Assembly: GCA_002427815.1 (NCBI GenBank) | Contig: DIZF01000054.1 | Span: 1 to 53,976, forward strand | DNA length: 53,976 bases | From: Ramlibacter tataouinensis | Lineage (GTDB): Bacteria; Pseudomonadota; Gammaproteobacteria; Burkholderiales; Burkholderiaceae_C | Direction of reading: 5' to 3' | In this document: piece by piece, positions 17,175-25,595 of the stretch | Layout: every line of letters begins with the position of its first letter | How positions within the stretch are numbered: the stretch's first letter is position 1 | Notes under the pieces: generated by a model | What the model saw: only the letters and a program-made list of their open reading frames with translations | Databases searched by the model: none | What the model was told of the DNA's origin: nothing | Program-made: the position numbers and the translations under genes

Positions 17175-18191
17175 ATGACAACTTCTGACACGACCTCGGA
17201 TACACGACGCACGGCCTGGTGCCGCACCGCAGCAAAGGCGGCGATGGCCGCATTGGGTCTCCTTCTTCTCGCCAGCGGTTCGGCATGGGCGCAGGACTAT
17301 CCGAGCCGGCCGATGAAGCTCATCGTGCCGTTCGGAGCGGGCGGCGCAGTGGACGTCGTGGCACGCATGATCGGCAATGACCTGAGCAAGCGGCTGGGCC
17401 AGCCGGTGGTGGTCGAAAACAAGACCGGAGCCGGGGGCAACATCGCAGCCTCTTTCGTCGCGAAGTCGGACCCTGACGGCTATACCTTGCTCATGGGGTC
17501 CACCGGCAATGCCGTGAACGGCAGCCTCTATTCAAACCTCAACTACAACCCGGACAAGGACCTGGTGCCCGTGGCGCTGGTGGGGCAAGTGCCCACGGTG
17601 CTGCTGGCACATCCGTCGGTCCCGGCCAACAGCGTGGCGGAAGTGATTGCGCTCGCCAAAGCGCATCCCGAGCGCCTGAACTTCGCCTACGGCGGCGCGG
17701 GCACGACCGAGCATCTGGCGGCGGAGATGTTCAACGCGCGTGCCGGCACCAAGCTCGCCACGGTCCCTTATCGCGGCGGCGCACCCGCCATGAACGACTT
17801 GCTGGGCGGCCATGTGCAACTGTTTTTCACCAACCAGCTCAACGCCTTGCCTCATCTCAAGTCAGGGGCGCTGAAGGCGATCGGCATGGCAGCCGCTGAG
17901 CGAAGCCCGAGCCTGCCGAATGTCCCCACCTTCGCGGAGCAGGGCATGCCGGACTTCGTGGTCTCGGTCTGGTGGGGCATCTTCGGACCGGCGAACATGC
18001 CGACGGGGGTTGTGAACCGGCTCAATCAGGCCGTCAATGCGGCCCTGAAGTCGCCCGAAGTGATCGCCAGGCTGGAGGCGGTGGGCGCCACTCCGCTGGG
18101 CGGCACACCCGAGCAGTTCAGCGCCTTCTACGCCAAGGAGTCCAGCAAGTGGGGCGCCGTGGTTCGTGCCGCCAACATCAAGGCGGAATAA
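17175..18191 (+). CDS. Bug-family tripartite tricarboxylate receptor (TctC-like)
   Basis: Receptor of 338 aa. The signal peptide ends SGSAWA|QD near residue 38, followed by YPSRPMKLIVPFGAGGAVD, the canonical Bug opening, and VPYRGGAPAMNDLLGG centrally. The frame is open well upstream, but the ATG at 17175 gives a standard signal peptide. The oxidoreductase gene follows after 55 nt. Like the other four Bug genes here, it has no membrane partner nearby. Confidence 0.93.
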   Translation: MTTSDTTSDTRRTAWCRTAAKAAMAALGLLLLASGSAWAQDYPSRPMKLIVPFGAGGAVDVVARMIGNDLSKRLGQPVVVENKTGAGGNIAASFVAKSDPDGYTLLMGSTGNAVNGSLYSNLNYNPDKDLVPVALVGQVPTVLLAHPSVPANSVAEVIALAKAHPERLNFAYGGAGTTEHLAAEMFNARAGTKLATVPYRGGAPAMNDLLGGHVQLFFTNQLNALPHLKSGALKAIGMAAAERSPSLPNVPTFAEQGMPDFVVSVWWGIFGPANMPTGVVNRLNQAVNAALKSPEVIARLEAVGATPLGGTPEQFSAFYAKESSKWGAVVRAANIKAE

Positions 18192-18246
18192 GGCTTTTGT
18201 CCCGATCTGCTCCGCTCCCGGCATGCCAGGTCGAATCGCCGCCCGC

Positions 18247-20232
18247 ATGAGGCACGTCACGCCGTCCCTGCTCGAAAGCAGCTTCGAGCTCGCAGGCAAG
18301 CCGCTGCGCAACCGCATCGTGCATGCGTCCATGACCACGCTGACGGTGCGCGGCGGCGGCGTGATGCCCGCCCAGGTGCAGTACTACGTGAACCGCGCGC
18401 ATGGCGGCGCCGCGATGATCGTCACCGAGCCACTGTCGATGTCGCCGCTGCAGTCGGTGCCGGCCAAGACCCACGTGTTCGACGATCGCAACCTGGATGG
18501 CCTGCAGCGCTGGGCCGAAGCGGTGGAGGCGGCGGGCTGCCGGCTGCTCGGGCAGATCCAGGACCCCGGCCGCGCGCGCCACAACGTGGGACGGCACGTC
18601 AACGCCGTGGCCCCGTCCGTGCTGCCGGATGACCTGAGCTGGTCCGTTCCCCGCGCGCTGACCGTCGGCGAGATTCACCAATACGTGGATGATTTCGCGG
18701 CGTCATCGGCGCGACTGAAGCGCTGCGGCTTCAGCGGCGTCGAGCTGTCCTGCGGCCACGGCCATCTGTTCCATCAGTTCCTGTCGCCGCAATCGAATCA
18801 TCGCCTTGACGAATATGGCGGCAGTTGGGAGAACCGCGCCCGCTTCATCTCGGAAATGGTCAGCGCCATCCGCGCGGCCTGCGGGCGCGACTTCATCATC
18901 GGCCTGAAGCTGCCGGGGGACGACGGCCTGGCCGGCGGGATCGGCGTGAACGAAGCCGCGATCATTGCCCCGCTGCTCACGGCCTCCCGCGAGGCCAGCT
19001 ACGTGTGCTTTGCCCAGGGCACCCACGCGGCCAGCCTGGAGATGCACGTGCCCGATCGCTATGGCCCGCGCATGCCGTACCTCGACCTGATGCGCCGCCT
19101 GCGTCAGTCGGTTCCTGATGTGCCGATGGTGGCGCTGGGCCGTATCACCGACCCGGCCGAAGCCGAGGGCATTCTGGCGCGGGGTGAAGCGGAACTGATC
19201 GGGCTCGGGCGGGCACTGGTGGTCGATCCCGCATGGCCGCTCAAGGCGGCCAGCGGCCGCACCAACGACATCCGCTACTGCGTCTCGTGCAATACCTGCT
19301 GGGACACCATCATCACTCGCCATGAGCCGATCGCCTGCGTCAACAATCCTCGCGTCGGCCAGTCCGACGAAGTCGATTTCTGGCCGCAGCCCGCCAGGGC
19401 GAAGAAGCGCGTCGTGGTCGTCGGCGCCGGCATTGCCGGGATGGAGGCGGCCTGGGTTGCCGCGGCGCGCGGCCATGCGGTGACCGTCTTCGGCCGATCC
19501 AGCCACATCGGCGGCAAGGCCTGGCTGCGCTCGTTTCTCCCGGGTGGGGAAGAGGTCAGCAGCATCTACGACTACCAGACGGTCGCGGCACAGCGCGCCG
19601 GTGTCGAACTGCGCCTGGGCGTCGAAGCCGACGCGGAATCGATATTGGCCTGCTGCCCCGACGTAGTGATCCTCGCGACGGGCGCGACCATGCTGCCGCC
19701 GCAATGGCTGCCGCCGGAGGTGCGCGAAGCAGGCTGGGTGCCGGACCTGCGGGCTGCCATGGCGGGTCTTTTGCGTGTCACCGCGCGGCAACCTGGGGCG
19801 GCGCTGATCTTCGACATGGATCACACGGAGGGCACTTATGCCGCGGCCGAGCGGCTGCAGGTGCTGTTCGATCGGGTGGTGATCATCACGCCGCGGAACT
19901 CGATCGCCGACGACATGTCGCTCGTCACGCGACAAGGCGTGCACCGGCGGCTCTCGACCAAGCGCATCGAGACCGTGTTGCTGTCGCAACCGTTCTGGAG
20001 CGATGCCTTCGAGGACGGCGTCCTGGGGTACCGGCATGTCTATACCGGCGAGGCTCGTTCTGTGGAGAAGGTCGCGTTGCTGGCCTATTCCACGCCGCGC
20101 GCTCGGGACGACGCTCTGGCGGCGCCACTGCGTTCACGCGGCATCGAAGTGCGCACGGTGGGCGACTGCTGGTCGCCGCGCGATCTGTTGGCGGCCACAG
20201 CCGACGGCCATGCCGCGGGCAACGCTGTGTGA
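18247..20232 (+). CDS. NADH:flavin oxidoreductase / 2,4-dienoyl-CoA reductase family (FMN, 4Fe-4S, FAD)
   Basis: Protein of 661 aa with the layout of 2,4-dienoyl-CoA reductase and trimethylamine dehydrogenase. An old-yellow-enzyme FMN barrel (about 1-330, with QSNHRLDEYGGSWENRARF) is followed by a 4Fe-4S site C345-x2-C348-x2-C351-x12-C364, then an FAD/NAD(P) Rossmann part opening VVVVGAGIAGMEAAW near residue 391. The cysteine spacing is that of trimethylamine dehydrogenase. The start at 18247 (MRHVTPSLLESSFELAG) is preferred because the domain begins there; an ATG at 18223 also fits. It could reduce an enoyl compound or oxidise an amine. The partner and substrate are unknown. Confidence 0.85.
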   Translation: MRHVTPSLLESSFELAGKPLRNRIVHASMTTLTVRGGGVMPAQVQYYVNRAHGGAAMIVTEPLSMSPLQSVPAKTHVFDDRNLDGLQRWAEAVEAAGCRLLGQIQDPGRARHNVGRHVNAVAPSVLPDDLSWSVPRALTVGEIHQYVDDFAASSARLKRCGFSGVELSCGHGHLFHQFLSPQSNHRLDEYGGSWENRARFISEMVSAIRAACGRDFIIGLKLPGDDGLAGGIGVNEAAIIAPLLTASREASYVCFAQGTHAASLEMHVPDRYGPRMPYLDLMRRLRQSVPDVPMVALGRITDPAEAEGILARGEAELIGLGRALVVDPAWPLKAASGRTNDIRYCVSCNTCWDTIITRHEPIACVNNPRVGQSDEVDFWPQPARAKKRVVVVGAGIAGMEAAWVAAARGHAVTVFGRSSHIGGKAWLRSFLPGGEEVSSIYDYQTVAAQRAGVELRLGVEADAESILACCPDVVILATGATMLPPQWLPPEVREAGWVPDLRAAMAGLLRVTARQPGAALIFDMDHTEGTYAAAERLQVLFDRVVIITPRNSIADDMSLVTRQGVHRRLSTKRIETVLLSQPFWSDAFEDGVLGYRHVYTGEARSVEKVALLAYSTPRARDDALAAPLRSRGIEVRTVGDCWSPRDLLAATADGHAAGNAV

Positions 20233-20260
20233 GTCGTTCGGCGCCCCGAACTGAAGAAGA

Positions 20261-21157
20261 CTACGGGCTGCCGCGCCCGGCGAACAGCGCATCGAGGCGC
20301 TGTTCGAACTCGTGATAGCCGATGCGATCGTAGAGCTCTTCGCGGGTCTGCATCAGGTCCACGACATTGCGCTGGTGCCCGTCGCGGCGGATGGCCGTGT
20401 ACACCGTTTCGGCCGCCTTGTTCATGGCACGGAAGGCCGACAGCGGATACAGCACCATGGCCACGCCGGCGCTGCGCAGTTCCTCCACCGAGAACAGCGG
20501 CGTCTGGCCGAACTCGGTGATGTTGGCGAGCAGCGGCGCCTGCACGGCCCCGGCGAAGCGCCGGTAGGTGTCCAGGTCATAAGCCGCCTCGGCGAACACA
20601 GCGTCGGCGCCGGCTTCGAGGCAAGCCCTGGCGCGATCGATGGCAGCATCGATGCCATCCACGGCAATCGCGTCGGTGCGGGCGATGATGAAGAAGCTGC
20701 TGTCGGTGCGGGCGTCCACGGCCGCCTTGATGCGGTCCGCCATTTCCTGGGTGGACACGATGTCCTTGCCGGGCCGGTGGCCGCAGCGCTTGGCGCCGGC
20801 CTGGTCCTCGATGTGGCATGCGGCGGCGCCGGCCTGGATCAGGCTCTTGACAGTACGGGCAATGTTGAAGGCGCTGGGGCCGAACCCGGTGTCGATGTCG
20901 ACCAGCAACGGCAGGTCGCACACGTGGGTGATGCGGCGCACGTCGACCAGCACGTCTTCGAGACTGATGATGCCCAGGTCGGGCAGGCCCAGGGAGCCGG
21001 CCGACACGCCGCCGCCTGACAGGTAGATCGCGCGGTAGCCGGCGCGCTTCGCCAGCAGGGCGTGGTTCGCGTTGATGGTACCGACGATCTGCAGGGGCCG
21101 CTCTTCGGCCAGTGCGGCGCGGAAGCGGGCGCCGGGGGAGGGGATGTTGCTGTTCAT
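20261..21157 (-). CDS. isocitrate lyase/PEP mutase family lyase (methylisocitrate lyase PrpB-like)
   Basis: Protein of 298 aa with TIM-barrel features: LLVDIDTGFG at 84-93 (Mg-binding Asp) and KRCGHRPGK at 123-131, the signature with the catalytic Cys found in PrpB. It should cleave a 2-hydroxy tricarboxylate to pyruvate or glyoxylate plus a dicarboxylate. No prpC or acn-type gene is adjacent. An MmgE/PrpD gene lies in the divergent operon (24110), so the two may act in one methylcitrate-like route. It lies downstream of the racemase gene (8-nt gap) in a two-gene minus-strand operon and converges with the flavin oxidoreductase. Confidence 0.88.
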   Translation of the reverse strand: MNSNIPSPGARFRAALAEERPLQIVGTINANHALLAKRAGYRAIYLSGGGVSAGSLGLPDLGIISLEDVLVDVRRITHVCDLPLLVDIDTGFGPSAFNIARTVKSLIQAGAAACHIEDQAGAKRCGHRPGKDIVSTQEMADRIKAAVDARTDSSFFIIARTDAIAVDGIDAAIDRARACLEAGADAVFAEAAYDLDTYRRFAGAVQAPLLANITEFGQTPLFSVEELRSAGVAMVLYPLSAFRAMNKAAETVYTAIRRDGHQRNVVDLMQTREELYDRIGYHEFEQRLDALFAGRGSP

Positions 21158-21165
21158 AGGGTGTT

Positions 21166-22029
21166 TCAGTCGCGGCCGGAAAAATCGGACTCGCTGCAGT
21201 TCAAGACGCCGTAATAGGCGCGGGTGTGGGACAGCATCGCGGCGGTGGGCTTCGCGTACAGCAGGCGGCGGCTGATGTCGAGCGTGCCGCTGGCCTTGCC
21301 GCGCACCAGAAATGCGGCATGCTGGAACAGCACGCCCAACGAGTCGAGCACGACGGCGCCTTCGAACTGGAGCAGCTGATGCCGCACCAGGAATTCGTTG
21401 AGCACGCCATCGCCCGGAATGATGACCTCGGCGCCGATCCGCAGCGCCTCGCGACAGCAATCGAGGAAGCGGGCCTTGATCGATTCGACAATCTCGCCGC
21501 TGCCCTCGAGGTCGAACAGCCGCACGGCGGGCGACATCGCCACGACGCCGGCCATGCGCCCGGCCAGTCCGCAGGAGGCGGCCAGTTCCTCGGTCAACAT
21601 CTTCTGGAAGTCCGTCAGGGAAATCACGGCGAACTTGCGTCCGAGCGAACACGCGGTCAGCATGCACGACTCCGTGAGGCTCACCACCGGGATGTCGACC
21701 AGCGAGCGGGCCTGGTGCAAGGCAGGGTCGAAGAAGCAGCCGATCGCGACGGCGTCATAGCCGCTGTCCTGCGCCGCCAGGGCCGCTTCGCAGATCTGCT
21801 GCTCGTTGAACACCCGCAGCCCGCCAATGCTGTTCACATCCATGGGCGCGACGCCGGCCGGATAGGTGCCGGGACGCAGGCCATGAACGACCACCTCCAC
21901 ATCCGGGCCCATGACCCGACGGCCGTGTTCCCGCAGGGTGCGACGGTACTGCGCGAAAGCGTCGAGGTCCGTGAAGCTCTGGTGCCAGATTTTCAATTGG
22001 GCGCTGTGGTTGCCGTGGAATCCGTGCAT
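21166..22029 (-). CDS. aspartate/glutamate racemase superfamily protein
   Basis: Protein of 287 aa, paralogous to the gene at 28477 (shared WHQSFT, HG-RPGTY, DPAL segments). The first catalytic Cys is kept at C98 (AIGCFFDPAL). At the second site the motif reads IIPGDGVLNEF (about 203-213), with no Cys. So it is not a standard two-Cys racemase, and decarboxylase, isomerase or lyase activity is possible. The ATG at 22029 (MHGFHGNHSAQLKIWHQ) is chosen; the frame is open to 22134 without conserved sequence. It is first gene of the pair with the PrpB-like lyase and divergent from the Bug gene at 22129. Confidence 0.8.
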   Translation of the reverse strand: MHGFHGNHSAQLKIWHQSFTDLDAFAQYRRTLREHGRRVMGPDVEVVVHGLRPGTYPAGVAPMDVNSIGGLRVFNEQQICEAALAAQDSGYDAVAIGCFFDPALHQARSLVDIPVVSLTESCMLTACSLGRKFAVISLTDFQKMLTEELAASCGLAGRMAGVVAMSPAVRLFDLEGSGEIVESIKARFLDCCREALRIGAEVIIPGDGVLNEFLVRHQLLQFEGAVVLDSLGVLFQHAAFLVRGKASGTLDISRRLLYAKPTAAMLSHTRAYYGVLNCSESDFSGRD

Positions 22030-22054
22030 CGTAGCCGGGCAGCGCCATCGCACG

Positions 22055-22069
22055 TTCGCTAATTGCGAA
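22055..22069. promoter_or_regulatory. candidate LysR-type operator in divergent promoter region
   Basis: Perfect inverted repeat TTCGC (22055-22059), spacer TAATT, GCGAA (22065-22069), containing a T-N11-A core, in the 99-nt gap between the racemase (minus) and the Bug receptor (plus). A related TTCGC-N5-GCAAA lies at 25504 in the same operon. The LysR gene at 30687 is the nearest candidate regulator (inference). Confidence 0.5.
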
Positions 22070-22128
22070 AAGACACTTCGGGCTCGCCCCGATGGTGCTG
22101 CCGGGCCGGCATTCCTACACTCGGGGCC

Positions 22129-23127
22129 ATGCACGCAATTCTGCGCCGCGGCCGCGCCTTGGTCCGCCGATCCGTCCTGGTCCTCCTGGGCCTCTCAGCG
22201 CTGCTGGGGTCGGGCCTCGCCGCCGCCCAGGACTACCCGACCAAACCGATCCGCCTGGTGGTCGGCTACCCGCCTGGAGGCTCGAACGACATCGTTGCGC
22301 GCATCATTGCGCCGAGGCTGGGCGAAGAGCTCAACACGACGGTGATCGTCGAGAACCGGGCCGGCGTGAGCGGCGCCATCGGTGCCGATTTCGTGGCCAA
22401 GGCCGCGCCTGACGGTTACACGCTGCTGGCCGCGAGCGCCAGCCCGGTGGTGATCACGCCGCACACGATTCCGAAAATTCCTTTCAACACGCTCACCGAT
22501 TTCAGCCCCATCAACACCGTGGGGCTCACGCCGGAGGCAATCGCCGTGGGGCCGGGGCTGGGCGTGAACAGCCTGAAAGAGCTGCTGGCGCTGTCCAAGA
22601 CGCGCCAGATCGCGCTCTCGTCCTCCGGCACCGGGGGGCTGCCGCACCTCACGATCGAACTGCTGATGCAGGTTGCCAAGGGCAACATCGTGCACGTGCC
22701 GTACAAGGGCGCCGGTCCGGCCGTGACCGACACGCTGGCCGGCCATGTGGACGGCGTCGTGATGGACGTGCCGCCGCTGTATCCGCTGATCCAGGACGGC
22801 AGGCTCAAGGCTCTGGCAGTGACCAGCGACAAGCGCGTTGAGTTCCTGCCCAATGTGCCGACAGCGCAGGAAGAACTACCGGGTTTCAACGTCACGAACT
22901 GGGTCGGCGTCTTCGCGCCTGCCAAGACACCCCGTGCGGTGATCGACAAGATCAACGCCGCGCTGGTCAAAATCGTGGCGCGCGAGGACGTGCGGGCGCA
23001 GCTGCTGAAGGTCGCGGTGGTGCCCTCGTCGATGTCGTCGCCCGATGCCTTCCAGAAATTCGTCGCCGATGAATTCAATCGCTGGGGCAAGCTGGTCAAG
23101 GAAAAGAACATCGTAACCACGGACTGA
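22129..23127 (+). CDS. Bug-family tripartite tricarboxylate receptor (TctC-like)
   Basis: Receptor of 332 aa and first gene of the plus-strand operon running to 30671. The signal peptide ends GLAAA|QD near residue 32, then YPTKPIRLVVGYPPGGSND. VPYKGAGPAVTDTLAGH lies centrally. The ATG at 22129 is chosen because it gives a normal positively charged signal (MHAILRRGRALVRRS). A second Bug gene follows after 8 nt. Two receptors in tandem suggest related ligands or duplication, although their sequences differ clearly. Confidence 0.93.
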   Translation: MHAILRRGRALVRRSVLVLLGLSALLGSGLAAAQDYPTKPIRLVVGYPPGGSNDIVARIIAPRLGEELNTTVIVENRAGVSGAIGADFVAKAAPDGYTLLAASASPVVITPHTIPKIPFNTLTDFSPINTVGLTPEAIAVGPGLGVNSLKELLALSKTRQIALSSSGTGGLPHLTIELLMQVAKGNIVHVPYKGAGPAVTDTLAGHVDGVVMDVPPLYPLIQDGRLKALAVTSDKRVEFLPNVPTAQEELPGFNVTNWVGVFAPAKTPRAVIDKINAALVKIVAREDVRAQLLKVAVVPSSMSSPDAFQKFVADEFNRWGKLVKEKNIVTTD

Positions 23128-23135
23128 GCCTCGAA

Positions 23136-24113
23136 ATGCACAACCCTATGAAAATCCTTGCCACCGCCGCAGCGGCCGTGACCCTCTCTGTTGCCTGCGC
23201 ATCCGCGCTCGCGCAGCCCTGGCCAACCCAGCCGATCAAGATCGTGGTGGGGTACCCCGCCGGGGGCGCTTCGGATGTGGCGGCCCGCATCATCGGCCAG
23301 AAAATCGGTGAGCAGATGGGGCAACCCGTGGTGATCGAGAACAAGCCAGGGGCGGCCAGCAACATCGGCGCCGACGCCGTCGCCAAGGCGCCGCCCGACG
23401 GCTACACGCTGCTGCTGGGCACGATCTCGCTGTCGGTCAACCCGAGCTTGTATCCGAAGATGAGCTACGACCCGGTGAAGGACCTGGCGGCGATTTCGAT
23501 GATCTCGTCGACACCGTTCCTGCTGGTGGTGAATCCGAAGGCGCCGTACCACTCCGCCAAGGAACTGCTGGACGCTGCGCGCGCCAACAAGGGCCGCATC
23601 GACTACGCCACGGCCGGGAACGGCTCAGGTTCGCACCTGTTCACCGAACTGCTCTCGAGCACTGCCGGCGTGAAGCTGAACCACGTGCCCTACAGGGGGG
23701 CGGCGCCGGCGATGAACGACGTGTTGGGCAACCAGGTGTCGGTGACCTTCGACAATATCATCACGACCTTGCCGCTGGTGAAAGCCGGCAAGCTCAGGGC
23801 ACTGGCGGTCAGCACCAAGCAGCGCTCGCGGGTGGCGCCCGATATCCCGACGCTCGCCGAAAGCGGCGTGCCCGGCTTCGACGCGACGGCGTGGTTCGGA
23901 CTGTTCGCGCCCGCCGGTACACCGCGCGAGATCATCCAGCGTTTGAACCGTGAAGTGGTCGAAGCGGTGAAAGACCCGGTGGTGAGCGAGAAACTGCTGC
24001 AGCTCGGCGCCGAGCCGGTCAGCACCACCCCGGAGGCGTTCGAGGCCTTTTTCCGCGGCGAAGTGGCCAAATGGGGCCAGGTGGTGCGCAACTCCAAGAT
24101 CAAGATCGATTGA
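23136..24113 (+). CDS. Bug-family tripartite tricarboxylate receptor (TctC-like)
   Basis: Receptor of 325 aa with signal MKILATAAAAVTLSVACASALA|QP, then WPTQPIKIVVGYPAGGASD. VPYRGAAPAMNDVLGNQ lies centrally. ATG codons at 23136 and 23148 are both possible; the second gives the more usual start. Its stop overlaps the TTG start of the PrpD gene, so it is translationally coupled to an enzyme that may process its ligand. Confidence 0.93.
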   Translation: MHNPMKILATAAAAVTLSVACASALAQPWPTQPIKIVVGYPAGGASDVAARIIGQKIGEQMGQPVVIENKPGAASNIGADAVAKAPPDGYTLLLGTISLSVNPSLYPKMSYDPVKDLAAISMISSTPFLLVVNPKAPYHSAKELLDAARANKGRIDYATAGNGSGSHLFTELLSSTAGVKLNHVPYRGAAPAMNDVLGNQVSVTFDNIITTLPLVKAGKLRALAVSTKQRSRVAPDIPTLAESGVPGFDATAWFGLFAPAGTPREIIQRLNREVVEAVKDPVVSEKLLQLGAEPVSTTPEAFEAFFRGEVAKWGQVVRNSKIKID

Positions 24114-25474
24114 GCCTGCCGCTTTCACGGGCGCTCGCCCGCTTCATGCTCGAGCGGCGCCGCACGCTGCCGCCGGAGATTCGTGCCCAGGCCCGATTGC
24201 ACATCGCGGATTCGGTGGGCATTGCGCGGGCTGCTGCTGTCGCCGGCGGCCCCGCGGATCAGGTGTTCGCCGCGCTGCAGGCCGGCTCCGCAGGAGGTGA
24301 GTGCGGCGTGTTTGGCAGCACGCGCCGGGAAGCGCCGGCGGTGGCTGCCTTTGCCAATTCGGCCCTGGTCCACATCCTCGATTTCGACGACATCCACGAT
24401 GCGGCGCGGCTGCATCCGACGACGCTCAGTCTTCCTGCCGCCCTCGCCGCCGCCCAACTGGTTGGCGCTGCGCCCGCGAGCGTTGTCGAAGGCGTGGCGC
24501 TGGGTGATGAGCTCATGTGCCGGTTTGGCGTCATGTGTTCGCCCACCGGCGCCGGGCCGGGGTCGGACTGGTTCTTGACGCAGCTCTTCGGGTATTTCGG
24601 AGCGGCGCTTGCCGCTGCGGTCGTCCTTGACCTGGACGAGGATGGGCTGGTTTCAGCCTTCGGGCTGGCCTACATGCAGGCGGCTGGAGGCAAGCAGGCC
24701 GGCTTCGGCACGGGGGCCACGGCGCGCGCCGTCTATCCAGCCTTTGCCGCCATGGGCGGTGTGCAGGCCTGTCTGCTGGCCCGCGCCGGCATCAGCGGCC
24801 CCGAGGGCGCCTTCGATGGCGACGCCGGCCTGTTCCGCCTGTACCTCGGTGGCCCGCCCACAGCGGAACAAGCCGCCGTGCTGCTCGACCCTGGTATGTG
24901 GCATTTCACCGGGACTCAACTGAAGCCCTGGCCGTGCTGCCGGCTCTCTCATCCCTATGTGGCCGCGGCGTTGGCCCTGCGTGCGCAAAGCAGCGGCGCG
25001 GTGCCGGTGCGCGTCGAGGCCGCCGTGAACGCCTCGGCCGCGAAGTTGTGCCGTCCGCTTGCGCAGCGGCGACGCCCGACGACCTTGCAGGATGCCAAGT
25101 ACAGCATCCCCTGGATGATCGCCTTCACCCTGGTGCACGGCCGTGTGGACCTGACGACCCTGAGCGAGACCGCGCTGGCGGATGCCGCGGTGCTCGCAGT
25201 CGCACAGCGGGTGGAGGTCGTCGAGAACCTGCCCGACCGCCCGGGGCACCCGCCGGCGCGCATCCGGCTCGAGGCGGCGGACGGCCGCCAGTGGGAGAGC
25301 CCGCCGGCAGTGGCGGTGGCGAGCCTCGGGCCTGAAGCAGCCGCTCGCAAGTTCTCCGACTGCCTCTCGCCCGCCGGCGCAACGCGCCCCGAATCCGACG
25401 CGCTGTGGTCGCGTCTGATGGCTTTCGACAGGGAAACCGGGATCGACTTCCTGTTCGGGCGAGGTGCTGCCTGA
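24110..25474 (+). CDS. MmgE/PrpD family protein
   Basis: Protein of 454 aa in the family that includes 2-methylcitrate dehydratase, cis-aconitate decarboxylase and iminodisuccinate epimerase, all acting on polycarboxylates. Family segments include LHIADSVGIARAAA at the N-terminus, HILDFDDIHDAARLHPTT (His/Asp active-site region), and LKPWPCCRLSHPYV with the conserved KP-YP-CC-type motif. The best start is the TTG at 24110, overlapping the receptor stop TGA, because family homology begins right there (SLPLSRALARF). The earlier frame lies inside the receptor gene. Substrate uncertain; the PrpB-like and tricarballylate-dehydrogenase-like neighbours favour a tricarboxylate. Confidence 0.88.
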   Translation: MSLPLSRALARFMLERRRTLPPEIRAQARLHIADSVGIARAAAVAGGPADQVFAALQAGSAGGECGVFGSTRREAPAVAAFANSALVHILDFDDIHDAARLHPTTLSLPAALAAAQLVGAAPASVVEGVALGDELMCRFGVMCSPTGAGPGSDWFLTQLFGYFGAALAAAVVLDLDEDGLVSAFGLAYMQAAGGKQAGFGTGATARAVYPAFAAMGGVQACLLARAGISGPEGAFDGDAGLFRLYLGGPPTAEQAAVLLDPGMWHFTGTQLKPWPCCRLSHPYVAAALALRAQSSGAVPVRVEAAVNASAAKLCRPLAQRRRPTTLQDAKYSIPWMIAFTLVHGRVDLTTLSETALADAAVLAVAQRVEVVENLPDRPGHPPARIRLEAADGRQWESPPAVAVASLGPEAAARKFSDCLSPAGATRPESDALWSRLMAFDRETGIDFLFGRGAA

Positions 25475-25503
25475 GCAGCACACAGCGCGGACGTCAGCCG
25501 TGG

Positions 25504-25518
25504 TTCGCCGATGGCAAA
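25504..25518. promoter_or_regulatory. degenerate copy of the TTCGC dyad
   Basis: TTCGC (25504-25508), spacer CGATG, GCAAA (25514-25518), one mismatch from the perfect dyad at 22055-22069, in the 121-nt gap before the FAD dehydrogenase gene. It may be an internal operator of the same regulator. Short and low in information, so tentative. Confidence 0.25.
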
Positions 25519-25595
25519 AATAGAATTCGGCTTCGTTGTCTCGCGCTGTGAGCCCGGCCCCCTGATGATCTGTGTTCCAACCGAAGGTGAACGTG

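Noticed and set aside
20237..20250. Dyad TTCGG-CGCC-CCGAA between convergent genes as a terminator
   Set aside because: Short stem and no T tract on either side; too weak to call.
24110..25474. Assigning the MmgE/PrpD protein as prpD of the methylcitrate cycle
   Set aside because: No prpC, acnD or prpF is linked and the family has several activities, so a specific gene symbol is not justified.
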